Shown here piece after piece: positions 43,971-52,778 of a stretch of DNA of 64,000 bases (positions are counted from its first letter, which is position 1; every line of letters begins with the position of its first letter). A program made the position numbers and the translations under genes. The notes beneath the pieces are model-generated. The model did no database searches. It was given only the letters and a program-made list of their open reading frames with translations, and was not told where the DNA came from. The stretch comes from Lentiprolixibacter aurantiacus (lineage in GTDB: Bacteria > Bacteroidota > Bacteroidia > Flavobacteriales > Flavobacteriaceae). Where the stretch lies: the NCBI RefSeq assembly GCF_026241225.1, contig NZ_JAPFQP010000001.1, forward strand, positions 1,116,001-1,180,000, read 5' to 3'.

Positions 43971-46367
43971 TCAGGCGTTGCTGTCCGGAAGTTCTTCCTT
44001 GGGAAGAATATCGATCTGTGGTTTTTTAAGCACCTCTTTGTTGGCAATGCTACGTTCGAGGGAAAGCAATAGGGAAGGCAGCAGTATAAGGTTGGCCAGC
44101 ATAGCGAAAAGCAGCGTGGCAGATACCAGGGCTCCCAAAGCCACGGTTCCCCCAAAACTGGATATAATAAATACAGAGAACCCAAAAAAGAGGACGATGG
44201 AGGTATAAAACATACTTACTCCGGTTTCCCTTAGAGCAGCGTAAACGGATTGCTTTATGCGCCATTTGTTTGCCGTTAATTCCTGGCGGTACTTGGCCAG
44301 AAAATGAATAGTGTCATCAACGGAAATTCCAAATGCAATACTGAAAACCAATATGGTTGACGGCTTTATAGGTACACCCACAAAGCCCATAACACCAGCG
44401 GTTATCAAAAGCGGGAGCAGGTTAGGGATCAGTGATATCAGGATCATGCGAAAAGATCGGAACAGATAAGCCATAAAGAGGGCAATGAGCCCGATTGCCA
44501 GGGACAGGGATAACAACAGGTTTCGGACCAGGTATTTGGTCCCTTTCAGGAAAAGCAGGGCCTTGCCGGTTATATATACCGAGTAGCGTTCATCAGGGAA
44601 AATTTTAGCAATGTTCTCCAGCAAGACCCTTTCAATTTCTTCCATACGATCTGTACGCACATCCCGCATGAAGGTGGTGATGCGGGCCACCTGCCCGGTA
44701 CTGTCCACAAAACTTTGCAGAAGTTCGCTATTCCCCTGGGATTTCCGGGCAACATCCATAATAAAGGTATTCTCCTGGGCGGTGGGTAGTTGATAATACC
44801 TGGGAATACCGTTGTAAAAGGCTTGCTTGGAATACTTGATGAGGTTTACTACCGAAACGGGTTTGGACAGTTCCGGGGTTTCCTCAATGATCTCTCCCAG
44901 GCGGTCCATCCGCTTCAGGGTGGCAGGTTTCATAACCCCTTTTTTACGCTCTGTATCCACAACAATTTCAACGGGCATGATTCCGTCAAATTCCTGCTCA
45001 AAAAATCGGATATCCTTGAAGAAATCGGCCTTCTTTGGCATATCTTCTATGGGACTCCCCGAGATTTCTATCTGGTATATCCCTATAATACTCAGGGCAA
45101 GCAAGGCCACAGAAGTGAAATATACACCTATGCGGTGTTCACGCACAATGCGTTCCATCCAGCTTACAAATCCATCGATCCATTTTTTATTTAGGTGTTT
45201 AAGGTGCTTGGTCTTGGGCAAAGCCATAAAACTGTACACAATGGGAATGATGAGCAAAGAAAGGATAAATATCCCCAGAATATTGATGGAAGCCACTGTT
45301 CCAAATTCCGTGAGCAATTTACTATCGGTAATGATGAAAGTGGCAAAACCGGAGGCCGTGGTAACGTTCGTCATCAGGGTGGCATTCCCGATTTTGGAAA
45401 TTACCCTTTGCAGGGACAGGGCCTGGTTGCCATGTTTATTTACTTCCTGCTGGTACTTGTTGATCAGGAAAATACAGTTGGGAATCCCGATTACAATGAT
45501 CAATGGTGGAATCAAAGCGGTCAGGACGGTTATTTCATATCTGAGCAGACCCAATATGCCAAAGGCCCACATAACCCCAATAGTCACTACACAAATGGAA
45601 ATAAAAGTAGCCCTAATGCTGCGGAAAAAGAAAAAGAAAATCAGGGAGGTTACAGCCAGTGCCGCCCCAATGAATTTCCCTATTTCATCAATGATATTCT
45701 GTGAATTTAGGGTTCTTATGTATGGCATTCCAGAGACCCGGACATCAAGTTGGGTTTCTTCCTCAAAATTTTCAACCAGCTTGCTAAGGTCGTTGAGGAT
45801 AAAATCTTTCCTTACTGAAGTATTTACAATATCCTGATCCAGGTAAACCACCGTTCGGATGGTTCTGGTTTCCTTGTTGTAGAGAACTTTGTCATAAAAC
45901 GGCAACTCATTAAAGAGGGTAGTGGTTATGCTATCAATTTCTTTCCGGCTGCCTACTTCATCTTCCAGAAATGGCAGGAGTACAAACTCCTGTTTTTCGT
46001 TATCCTTCTTCAGTATCTGTAGGTTATCCGTGGAAATGACAAAATCTACTTCGGGAAAAGCATCTAATTGTTTGCTCAGAATATTCCACCGATTGAATTT
46101 TTCCGGTGTAAACAGGGCACTGTCTTTTACCCCCAGTACTATGGCATTGCCTTCTTCCCCGAAGATATTTAGGAATTCATTGTACTGCAGATTAATGGGG
46201 TGGTCATCTGGCAAAAGATTGGCTTCGGAAGTAGAGAAGCGCATGTGTTGCCACTGCATCCCGAGGAAGACGGTTACAGCAGCGATAAGGGCTAGAATAA
46301 GTATCCTGTTTCGCAAGATGATGCGAGCTACTTTTGGCCAGAAGCCCCGAGTTAATTTTGCTACCAT
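43971..46367 (-). CDS. RND/MMPL-superfamily exporter
   Basis: A 798-residue, 12-helix RND-superfamily protein of the MMPL/Patched-like branch: one helix at residues 15-35, a large periplasmic loop, helices 2-6 near 230-400 (with LTALIPPLIIVIGIPNCIFLINKYQ), a second loop and helices 8-12 near 610-790 (FSIAFGISVDDTIHFLAKYRQEL). The GDD-like proton relay residues are in the helix-4 and helix-10 segments. Substrate unknown; relatives export lipids, hopanoids or siderophores. No membrane-fusion partner is adjacent. Confidence 0.88.
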   Translation of the reverse strand: MVAKLTRGFWPKVARIILRNRILILALIAAVTVFLGMQWQHMRFSTSEANLLPDDHPINLQYNEFLNIFGEEGNAIVLGVKDSALFTPEKFNRWNILSKQLDAFPEVDFVISTDNLQILKKDNEKQEFVLLPFLEDEVGSRKEIDSITTTLFNELPFYDKVLYNKETRTIRTVVYLDQDIVNTSVRKDFILNDLSKLVENFEEETQLDVRVSGMPYIRTLNSQNIIDEIGKFIGAALAVTSLIFFFFFRSIRATFISICVVTIGVMWAFGILGLLRYEITVLTALIPPLIIVIGIPNCIFLINKYQQEVNKHGNQALSLQRVISKIGNATLMTNVTTASGFATFIITDSKLLTEFGTVASINILGIFILSLLIIPIVYSFMALPKTKHLKHLNKKWIDGFVSWMERIVREHRIGVYFTSVALLALSIIGIYQIEISGSPIEDMPKKADFFKDIRFFEQEFDGIMPVEIVVDTERKKGVMKPATLKRMDRLGEIIEETPELSKPVSVVNLIKYSKQAFYNGIPRYYQLPTAQENTFIMDVARKSQGNSELLQSFVDSTGQVARITTFMRDVRTDRMEEIERVLLENIAKIFPDERYSVYITGKALLFLKGTKYLVRNLLLSLSLAIGLIALFMAYLFRSFRMILISLIPNLLPLLITAGVMGFVGVPIKPSTILVFSIAFGISVDDTIHFLAKYRQELTANKWRIKQSVYAALRETGVSMFYTSIVLFFGFSVFIISSFGGTVALGALVSATLLFAMLANLILLPSLLLSLERSIANKEVLKKPQIDILPKEELPDSNA

Positions 46368-46517
46368 TTTAATCCGATTCCGGGCGGCAAAGGTAGAAAA
46401 TGGCTAACAGTGTTCCTAGCGCAGCATCAAGAAAAGGGCCGGCAAAGCCAGTAAAATAAGGTTAATTATGCCGTCAAAGGGATATTATTTACCTTCCTCT
46501 AAGAAAAGGCGTCACGA

Positions 46518-46646
46518 TTGGGCTCAGATACACCACATAAACGTTACAGGCGCCGGGCACGAAAATTGTACCAGATCTTAATAGTCCTGTGTCTGGTAGT
46601 CCTGGTTGTGGCAATAATTGCCCTCTATTTAGGGGATGAGTTATAA
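46518..46646 (+). CDS. 42-residue basic single-pass membrane peptide
   Basis: A TTG-initiated frame preceded by AAAAGGCG as a possible ribosome-binding site. The 42 residues are a strongly basic start (HKRYRRRARKLYQ) then one hydrophobic helix (ILIVLCLVVLVVAIIALYLG) and DEL. The basic-then-hydrophobic pattern predicts an N-in single-pass protein. It sits in a 297-bp gap between the exporter gene and frr. A competing ATG frame at 46470 ends after 37 residues and has no such pattern. Confidence 0.45.
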   Translation: MGSDTPHKRYRRRARKLYQILIVLCLVVLVVAIIALYLGDEL

Positions 46647-46664
46647 ATGGAGGTGGCGGTATAG

Positions 46665-47219
46665 CTATACCTTCATGATTTCAGCCTCTTTTGACTCCAG
46701 CAGGGCGTCTATCTTTTTGATGTATGCATCCGTTAGTTCCTGAACATCGATCTCTGCATTAGCTTCCAAATCCTCAGAAACATCCAGATGCTTGATTTCC
46801 TTATTGGCTTCCTGCCGGGCACTTCGCACCCCTACCTTGGCATCCTCTGCCTCCGCCTTGGCTTGTTTTACCAGTTGCTTCCTTCTTTCCTCAGTAAGCG
46901 GAGGCACATTGATAATCACGGTTTCACCGTTATTCATTGGATTAAATCCCAGGTTGGCATTCATAATAGCCGTTTCAATCTCCCCCAGAAGGCTTTTTTC
47001 CCAGGGTTGCACAGAAAGGGTCCGCGCATCCGGGGTATTGATATTGGATACCTGAGACAGGGGAGTCATGGAGCCGTAGTATTCCACCATAACGCTCGAC
47101 AACATGGAGGGGTTTGCCCTGCCTGCCCGGATCTTAATAAACTCTTTCTCCAAATGTGCAATGGCAGCGTCCATACTTTCTTTGGTCGTTTCCAGTATCA
47201 AGTCTATTTCTTCGTTCAT
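46665..47219 (-). CDS. frr: Ribosome recycling factor
   Basis: A 184-residue two-domain factor that, with EF-G, splits the post-termination ribosome. Recognised from IRAGRANPSMLSSVMVEYYG, TPLSQVSNI, PPLTEERRKQLVKQAK and the C-terminal helix. ATG at 47219 chosen over a GTG at 47225 because it gives the standard length. Confidence 0.95.
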   Translation of the reverse strand: MNEEIDLILETTKESMDAAIAHLEKEFIKIRAGRANPSMLSSVMVEYYGSMTPLSQVSNINTPDARTLSVQPWEKSLLGEIETAIMNANLGFNPMNNGETVIINVPPLTEERRKQLVKQAKAEAEDAKVGVRSARQEANKEIKHLDVSEDLEANAEIDVQELTDAYIKKIDALLESKEAEIMKV

Positions 47220-47257
47220 GTCCACACGTTATTGAGGTTAATAATTGCCTGATATAA

Positions 47258-47965
47258 TTACAGATTTACCACGGTTCCGATATTTTCACCCGAAACAATC
47301 TTTAAAAGATTTCCCTTTTTGTTCATGTCAAAAACAACAATGGGGAGCTCGTTTTCCTGACTGAGGGTAAATGCCGTGGTGTCCATCACCTTAAGGCCTT
47401 TGTTCAAAACATCCGTAAAGGATATCTTATCAAATTTGGTAGCGGTTTTATCTTTTTCCGGATCACTGGTATATATCCCATCTACCCGGGTTCCCTTGAG
47501 GATAACATCTGCCTCTACTTCTATAGCACGGAGCACGGCTGCGGAATCTGTAGTAAAATAAGGGTTACCGGTTCCTCCTCCAAAAATAACCACCCTCCCT
47601 TTTTCCAGGTGTCGCATTGCCCTTCTGCGAATAAACGGCTCAGCTACTTCGTTGATTTTTATGGCTGACTGCAAACGGGTTTCAAGGCCTTTATCCTCCA
47701 GGGCAGCCTGAAGGGCAAGCCCGTTGATGATGGTAGCCAGCATTCCCATATGGTCTCCCTGAACACGGTCCATCCCATTGCTCTGCCCGGCCAACCCCCT
47801 GAATATGTTGCCTCCACCAATCACAATGGCGACCTCAACACCAGTATCAACTACCTCTTTGATCTCTTCCGCATATTCTGCAAGGCGTTTGGGGTCTATT
47901 CCATATTGTCTTTCCCCCATTAAGGCTTCACCACTGAGTTTCAAAAGGATCCGTTTATACTGCAT
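47258..47965 (-). CDS. pyrH: UMP kinase
   Basis: A 235-residue amino-acid-kinase-fold enzyme that phosphorylates UMP in pyrimidine supply. Motifs: [39 protein letters not shown] and [18 protein letters not shown] at 47965 chosen; an in-frame TTG at 47989 would add eight residues. 38 bp upstream of frr on the same strand. Confidence 0.95.
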   Translation of the reverse strand: MQYKRILLKLSGEALMGERQYGIDPKRLAEYAEEIKEVVDTGVEVAIVIGGGNIFRGLAGQSNGMDRVQGDHMGMLATIINGLALQAALEDKGLETRLQSAIKINEVAEPFIRRRAMRHLEKGRVVIFGGGTGNPYFTTDSAAVLRAIEVEADVILKGTRVDGIYTSDPEKDKTATKFDKISFTDVLNKGLKVMDTTAFTLSQENELPIVVFDMNKKGNLLKIVSGENIGTVVNL

Positions 47966-48090
47966 GCTTTTGGGCTTGATTTCGAACAAAAATAATCAAA
48001 AAATCAAGGGGATACAGGTACATATATGCAAAAAATAATTACAGTATTCTCCTGCTATTTTTTCAATTCAACCTTCTGAATGCATTTCAA

Positions 48091-48135
48091 AAAGTAAAAA
48101 ATATTTGTCATAAAGTAAAAAACATTTTACATTTG
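48091..48135 (+). promoter_or_regulatory. Promoter with tandem 16-bp repeats, likely operator of the XRE pair
   Basis: TTTG (48104-48107), 20 nt, TACATTTG (48128-48135): a full Bacteroidota-type promoter. AAAGTAAAAAATATTT at 48091-48106 is repeated at 48112-48127 with a single mismatch, 21 bp apart (two helical turns); the copies flank and overlap the promoter boxes. This placement is what a repressor encoded by the downstream XRE gene would use. Confidence 0.6.
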
Positions 48136-48149
48136 AAGAAAAATAAAAC

Positions 48150-48632
48150 ATGAAAACCAAGTATTTATTTCACGCGAAGTATAGGAATCTGGGCTGGATG
48201 GTTTTTATTCCAGCTTCCATTCTGGGTTTTGTTACCTTACTGCTGGAATGGGAACCTGCTTTTTTAGATGTAGAGGTTCTGGGTTTTTTCATTGATGAGG
48301 TTTTTGGCGTAGAGAAGCTTGTTGGTTTTACGGAGAACAATATCCTCAATGAGATTCTTGGAATACTTGTTATTCTAAGCGGGTTAACGGTCGCTTTCAG
48401 CAGGGAGCCTGATGAAGATGAAATGATTACAAAAATACGCCTGGAATCCCTGGTCTGGGCAACCTACTGGAATTACGGCATCCTGGTCCTGGCGTTTTTA
48501 TTCCTCTATGACCTCACATTTTATTGGGTAATGGTATTCAACATGTTTACCATCCTTTACCTGTTTATCATCCGGTTTACTCTGTCTATTCGCAAACTAA
48601 AAGCAACTTCCGGCAATGAAGAATACCATTAA
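48150..48632 (+). CDS. Four-helix membrane protein paired with an XRE regulator
   Basis: A 160-residue protein with four membrane helices (near residues 17-32, 62-82, 100-117 and 123-143) and short polar loops (FSREPDEDEMITKIR between helices 2 and 3). I do not recognise the family; similar small membrane proteins are often paired with tiny XRE regulators in Bacteroidota and Firmicutes. Its end overlaps the regulator gene by 17 bp. The pair lies in reverse orientation between tsf and pyrH. Confidence 0.75.
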   Translation: MKTKYLFHAKYRNLGWMVFIPASILGFVTLLLEWEPAFLDVEVLGFFIDEVFGVEKLVGFTENNILNEILGILVILSGLTVAFSREPDEDEMITKIRLESLVWATYWNYGILVLAFLFLYDLTFYWVMVFNMFTILYLFIIRFTLSIRKLKATSGNEEYH

Positions 48633-48822
48633 AATAAACCGGGCCAGATTGGGATTGACGCAGGCCGATCTGGCCGTTAAGGTGCAGGTTAGCCGACAGA
48701 CCATTAATGCCATGGAATTGGGGAAGTATGCGCCCTCTACAATATTATCCCTGAAGTTATCCGATATTTTTGATGTCCCGGTAAACGAGCTTTTTATGTT
48801 AGAGGAGGGAGACTGGCAATAA
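48616..48822 (+). CDS. Small XRE-family transcriptional regulator
   Basis: A 68-residue protein that is almost only a helix-turn-helix: INRARLGLTQADLAVKVQVS then RQTINAMELGKYAPS, as in YozG-like Cro/C1 regulators. It overlaps the membrane protein gene, and tandem repeats cover their common promoter, so negative autoregulation is likely. Ligand or signal unknown. Confidence 0.88.
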   Translation: MKNTIKINRARLGLTQADLAVKVQVSRQTINAMELGKYAPSTILSLKLSDIFDVPVNELFMLEEGDWQ

Positions 48823-48848
48823 AAAAAGGCCACCTTATCTGGCGGCCT
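48820..48848 (-). terminator. Terminator of the rpsB-tsf transcript
   Basis: Read on the minus strand: AGGCCGCC pairs with GGTGGCCT, then a run of seven T. It overlaps the last bases of the XRE gene on the other strand. Confidence 0.75.
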
Positions 48849-48871
48849 CTTATATGATTGTTATTGCTCAA

Positions 48872-49699
48872 TTATGATCCGAGTGCTACGCGCTCAAATC
48901 CTGTGATTTCAAGGCTGGAATCTACAGACTTAACGTATTGAGCAACACTCTGCTTACTGTCTTTGATAAAGTCCTGATTTACCAGGGTGTTGTCCTTAAA
49001 GAAACGCTTCAGTTTTCCCTGAGCTATTTTTTCAAGCATAGCTTCGGGTTTTCCTTCCTGCCGAAGCTGGTCCTTGGCAATTTCAATTTCCTTTTCTATA
49101 ACGCTTTGCTCAACCTGATCTTCGTTGAGGGCAACAGGGTTCATTGCAGCGGCCTGCATGGCCACATCCTTAGCAGCAGTCGCAGAACCTTCAACAGCAC
49201 CAGACAATCCTACCAGGGTAGCGATTTTGTTACCGGCGTGGATATAGGATCCAACGAAAGGAGCGTTCAGCTTTTTAAAGCCTCCTATTTCGATCTTCTC
49301 ACCAATTACTCCGGTTTGCTCTATCAACTTTTCCTCAACGGAAAGTCCGTTGAAGGAAGCCTTGAGAAATTCATCCTTTGAGTTAAAGTCAAGTGCCAGT
49401 TCTGCCAACTCATTAGCCAGCGTAACAAAGCTCTCGTTCTTGGCCACAAAGTCTGTTTCGCAGTTGAGGGAAATAATCACACCATTGGTGCGATCTTCAC
49501 TAACCTTGGCGATAGCAGCACCTTCAGATGATTCCCGGTCGGCACGTTTTGCAGCAACTTTTTGACCTTTCTTTCTGAGGATTTCAATTGCTTTTTCAAA
49601 ATCCCCTTCTGCTTCTACAAGTGCGTTTTTGCAGTCCATCATGCCTGCACCAGTAGACTTTCTTAATTTGTTTACCTCTGCGGCGGTAATCTTAACCAT
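48872..49699 (-). CDS. tsf: Elongation factor Ts
   Basis: A 275-residue nucleotide exchange factor for EF-Tu: N-terminal UBA-like domain (ITAAEVNKLRKSTGAGMMDC) with the TDFVAKNESF motif, then the core domains. ATG at 49699 chosen; the frame runs to a TTG at 49705. Follows rpsB by 44 bp, the classical S2-Ts order. Confidence 0.95.
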   Translation of the reverse strand: MVKITAAEVNKLRKSTGAGMMDCKNALVEAEGDFEKAIEILRKKGQKVAAKRADRESSEGAAIAKVSEDRTNGVIISLNCETDFVAKNESFVTLANELAELALDFNSKDEFLKASFNGLSVEEKLIEQTGVIGEKIEIGGFKKLNAPFVGSYIHAGNKIATLVGLSGAVEGSATAAKDVAMQAAAMNPVALNEDQVEQSVIEKEIEIAKDQLRQEGKPEAMLEKIAQGKLKRFFKDNTLVNQDFIKDSKQSVAQYVKSVDSSLEITGFERVALGS

Positions 49700-49743
49700 T
49701 TCCAATTAATTTATATCCTTTAAATAGTTTTGTTTTATGGTGT

Positions 49744-50892
49744 TTATTCAACACCTGCCTTGGCTTTATCCTGCCAGTCCTTCAGTTTGTCCCAGTCTCC
49801 GTCAGCAGCCATTTTAGCCTGCTTTGGCCAGGATGTAGGATCCAGGTGGGCCATCCTTGAGCTTGCTTCAGTAAGGATTTCCTTGATAGCGTCAGGTTTG
49901 GCTCCGGCCAGCTTTTCAAAAGAATCCATTCCGGCGTTGATAAGAGCTTCTGCTCCCTTTGGTCCGATCCCTTCAATTTTGGTAAGGTCATCTGCTTTTG
50001 CACTCTCTTTCTTTTCTTTTGCAGGAGCTTCTTTTGCTTCCACGGGTGCATCAGCAGCAACTTTTTCTTCTACAACCGTTTCTGCAGCTGCAGGAGCTTC
50101 TTCAACTTTTTCCTCGGCCACTGCCACTTCCTTAACCGGTGCCTTGGCTACTTCTGGTCCGGCTTCTGCTTCCTTCTCAGCAGATTCTGCTTGCTTATCG
50201 GCTTTTCGCTCTGCAAGTCCTTCTGCAACAGCAGTGGTAACAGAATCCATAATGATATCGATAGACTTGGATGCGTCATCGTTTGAAGGGATCACATAGT
50301 GAATAGGACGAGGATCACAATTGGTATCCACCATGGCAAAGATGGGGATATTGAGTTTCTGTGCTTCCTTCACTGCAATGTGCTCGCGCATTACGTCAAC
50401 AATAAAAATTGCCCCTGGTAAGCGGGTCATATCTGCGATTGAACCCAGGTTCTTTTCCAGTTTTGCACGGAGACGGTCTACCTGCAGACGTTCCTTTTTC
50501 GAAAGGGTATTGAAAGTGCCGTCTTTCTTCATGCGATCGATGGAAGCCATTTTTTTAACGGCTTTCCTGATAGTCACAAAGTTGGTCAGCATACCCCCCG
50601 GCCACCTTTCGGTGATATAGGGCATGTTGATTTTCGATACTTTATCGGCAACAATGTCTTTAGCCTGCTTTTTGGTAGCAACAAAAAGGATCTTCCTGCC
50701 TGAAGCCGCTATTTTCTTAAGCGCTTCATTGGCTTCATCCAGTTTTGCTACAGTTTTGTAAAGATTGATTACGTGGATTCCATTACGCTCCATGTAGATG
50801 TAGGGAGCCATATTGGGATTCCATTTTCTGGTAAGGTGTCCGAAGTGTACACCTGCCTCCAAGAGGTCTTTTACTTCAGCTTTTTTCGCCAT
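49744..50892 (-). CDS. rpsB: Ribosomal protein S2 with C-terminal helix-hairpin-helix extension
   Basis: A 382-residue S2; the usual length is about 230-260. Residues 1-228 are a normal S2 (FGHLTRKWNPNMAPYIY, TERWPGGMLTNFVT, LPGAIFIVDV, IPIFAMVDTNCDPRPIHYVIPSNDD). Residues about 229-298 are an Ala/Glu/Lys/Val-rich linker. Residues about 299-382 form a separate helix-hairpin-helix-like domain starting DDLTKIEGIGPKGAEALINA. Similar domains are found fused to L21 in Bacteroidota. The role on the ribosome is unknown to me. Confidence 0.95.
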   Translation of the reverse strand: MAKKAEVKDLLEAGVHFGHLTRKWNPNMAPYIYMERNGIHVINLYKTVAKLDEANEALKKIAASGRKILFVATKKQAKDIVADKVSKINMPYITERWPGGMLTNFVTIRKAVKKMASIDRMKKDGTFNTLSKKERLQVDRLRAKLEKNLGSIADMTRLPGAIFIVDVMREHIAVKEAQKLNIPIFAMVDTNCDPRPIHYVIPSNDDASKSIDIIMDSVTTAVAEGLAERKADKQAESAEKEAEAGPEVAKAPVKEVAVAEEKVEEAPAAAETVVEEKVAADAPVEAKEAPAKEKKESAKADDLTKIEGIGPKGAEALINAGMDSFEKLAGAKPDAIKEILTEASSRMAHLDPTSWPKQAKMAADGDWDKLKDWQDKAKAGVE

Positions 50893-51098
50893 TTTAAAAT
50901 TAGTTTACGTTCTTAATTTTTAGCAATGCGGAAGTGGTAGGCCTTTGCCAGCCTCCCGCATTTAGATGCTAAACTAAATTGTTCTGCAGGTACTTTTACC
51001 AGGTGATAGCCCTGGCGTACCTGCAATAGATTGTTGTCTTAAAAGACTATCAATGAACATTTTGCCCTGCAATTATGCCAGGCAGGACACGGCATATA
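50893..51098 (-). promoter_or_regulatory. Structured rpsI-rpsB intercistronic region, candidate S2 leader
   Basis: Two solid hairpins lie in the 206-bp gap. First in the mRNA: GCAGGTAC (51017-51024, minus strand) with GTACCTGC (50986-50993), continued by CCAGG/CCTGG. Second: ATGCGG with CCGCAT (50961-50926) with inner GGC/GCC. A weaker AGTCTT/AAGACT stem lies at 51031-51053. S2 controls its own operon through a 5' leader in E. coli; a comparable role here is inferred from position. Confidence 0.45.
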
Positions 51099-51485
51099 TT
51101 AACGTTTGGAGAACTGGAATTTCTTACGGGCTTTTTTCTGACCGAATTTCTTGCGTTCTACCATTCTTGGATCACGTGTAAGCAAACCTTCTGGTTTCAA
51201 TACCTGGCGGTTTTCCTCGTCAATTTCGCACAGGGCTCTGGAAAGAGCCAGTCTAACGGCTTCTGCCTGCCCGGTGATTCCTCCACCATATACATTAACC
51301 TTTACGTCGTAATTTCCTTCTGTTGAGGTAAGGCTGAATGGTTGCTTAACCTTGTACTGCAAAGTTGCAGTTGGGAAGTACTCAGTCAGATCACGCTTGT
51401 TAACGGTGATGTTTCCTTTTCCTTCGGAAATATAAACACGAGCGATGGCTGTTTTTCTTCTTCCTATTTTATGTATCACTTCCAT
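51099..51485 (-). CDS. rpsI: Ribosomal protein S9
   Basis: A 128-residue S9 with the family signatures [34 protein letters not shown] and the basic tail [20 protein letters not shown], which reaches the P-site. Its ATG shares a base with the rplM stop (TAATG). Confidence 0.97.
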   Translation of the reverse strand: MEVIHKIGRRKTAIARVYISEGKGNITVNKRDLTEYFPTATLQYKVKQPFSLTSTEGNYDVKVNVYGGGITGQAEAVRLALSRALCEIDEENRQVLKPEGLLTRDPRMVERKKFGQKKARKKFQFSKR

Positions 51486-51940
51486 TACTTGAGGTCATTA
51501 AGGTTAATTGCCTTTGGCTTTTGGGCTTCCTGATCGTGTTCAGTTCCAACATATACTCTGAGGTTGCGAAAAAGGTCTGCACCTAAACGGTTTTTAGGAA
51601 GCATACCCTTAACGGCTTTCTCAACCAGTCGCTCAGGATGTTTGTCAAACAATTCCTGTGCTGACCTGCTTCGCTGTCCACCTGGGTAACCCGTGTGACG
51701 GATGTATGTTTTATCGTTCCACTTATTTCCTGTGAGGACGATTTTATCTGCATTGATGACAACAACATTGTCTCCACAATCTACGTGTGGGGTGAAATTA
51801 GTTTTGTATTTACCCCTCAGTAATTTGGCCACTTTGGAAGCAAGTCGTCCAAGTGGTTGTCCTTCGGCATCAACCAATACCCACTGCTTATCCACAGTAG
51901 TTTTATTGGCAGAAATCGTTTTGTAGCTAAGCGTATCCAC
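51485..51940 (-). CDS. rplM: Ribosomal protein L13
   Basis: A 151-residue L13: [40 protein letters not shown] and [19 protein letters not shown]. First gene of the rplM-rpsI-rpsB-tsf run, with a strong promoter 40-80 bp upstream. Confidence 0.97.
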   Translation of the reverse strand: MDTLSYKTISANKTTVDKQWVLVDAEGQPLGRLASKVAKLLRGKYKTNFTPHVDCGDNVVVINADKIVLTGNKWNDKTYIRHTGYPGGQRSRSAQELFDKHPERLVEKAVKGMLPKNRLGADLFRNLRVYVGTEHDQEAQKPKAINLNDLK

Positions 51941-51986
51941 TACTTATATTTTTTTATTAAACTCATGTATCCCGACAAACGGGCTG

Positions 51987-52017
51987 CAAATGTACAATTA
52001 TTAAGTTGAAATACAAA
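51987..52017 (-). promoter_or_regulatory. Promoter of the rplM-rpsI operon
   Basis: On the minus strand: TTTG (52017-52014), 19 nt, TACATTTG (51994-51987), a perfect match to the Bacteroidota consensus. Transcription should start near 51980, giving a leader of about 40 nt with a small CCCG/CGGG hairpin. Confidence 0.65.
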
Positions 52018-52221
52018 CCGTTGTTTAGCAATATTTTTACTTTTTTAATTGGGTAATCACACTAGGCCTCATATCCTTTGAGACGCCTTTAGTTTGCAAT
52101 AATGCTACTCATTACCGCCGTACTAATTTTAGCCAATTCGATCCTATTCAGATTCAAGGATAACATACTATTACTGCTCCGTTTTCGTTTTCCCATTTAC
52201 AAACCCAATAAAAATTGCGAT

Positions 52222-52719
52222 ATGCTAAGAAAGTTTGTATACACAGTTATAGCTTCCGCATTGCTGTTGTCCTGCTCGTCAGATAAGGAAGATGCCACTG
52301 ATGTCTCTGGTATTCTGGGTACATGGGACCTGACGGCCCTTCAGATCGATGAGAACAATTCCACTTCAGATGAAGAGTTTGGCAAACAGATCCTGGATTT
52401 TCTCGCGGCCCAGGAGTGTTATATCATAACCCTTACCTTTAATGAAGACCTTAGTGTAGTTTTGGAAAATTCTGGAAATTATATTGAGATAAATGTTAAC
52501 CCTGATGGTACAGGACTGGATATTCCCTGTCCCACTCAGAGCGATATTGAAGTAAGTACGTATACTTATGACGGGGAGCTTTTGAGCTATATAGATGAGA
52601 ACCTGGAAACCGTAACCGTTACGGTACAAATAACAGGAAACACTATGACCATTAACGCCGTTGAATTTGGTGTGGAAAACTTGGATACAGGCGGACAATT
52701 AGTTTTTACCCGCAGGTAA
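52222..52719 (+). CDS. Small lipocalin-like lipoprotein
   Basis: A 165-residue lipoprotein: signal and lipobox LLLSC with the lipidated Cys at residue 18, followed by SSDKED. The mature part begins ILGTWDLTALQID and is built of beta strands, in the style of lipocalin-like domain proteins of Bacteroidota. An upstream in-frame ATG at 52102 would bury the signal peptide, so 52222 is preferred. Role unknown. Confidence 0.78.
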   Translation: MLRKFVYTVIASALLLSCSSDKEDATDVSGILGTWDLTALQIDENNSTSDEEFGKQILDFLAAQECYIITLTFNEDLSVVLENSGNYIEINVNPDGTGLDIPCPTQSDIEVSTYTYDGELLSYIDENLETVTVTVQITGNTMTINAVEFGVENLDTGGQLVFTRR

Positions 52720-52737
52720 CATTCATTTCTAAAAAAG

Positions 52738-52770
52738 CAAAACCCTTCGGTTTTACTGAAGGGTTTTTTA
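52738..52770. terminator. Bidirectional terminator between the lipoprotein gene and polA
   Basis: AAACCCTTC pairs with GAAGGGTTT with T-rich sequence on both strands, between convergent genes. Confidence 0.8.
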
Positions 52771-52778
52771 CTATATAA

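Noticed and set aside
44827-45837. 336-codon frame on the + strand opposite the RND exporter
   Set aside because: Mirror of a real membrane protein gene; Ser/Arg/Ile-rich translation without any motif.
49730-50299. Ser/Ala-rich frame opposite the S2 extension
   Set aside because: Low-complexity reflection of the Ala/Glu/Lys linker of rpsB; no start context or promoter.
50986-51024. Possible sigma-54 (-24/-12) promoter in the rpsI-rpsB gap
   Set aside because: TGGC and TGC are present but the spacing between GG and GC is too short for the consensus; the bases are better explained by the hairpin.
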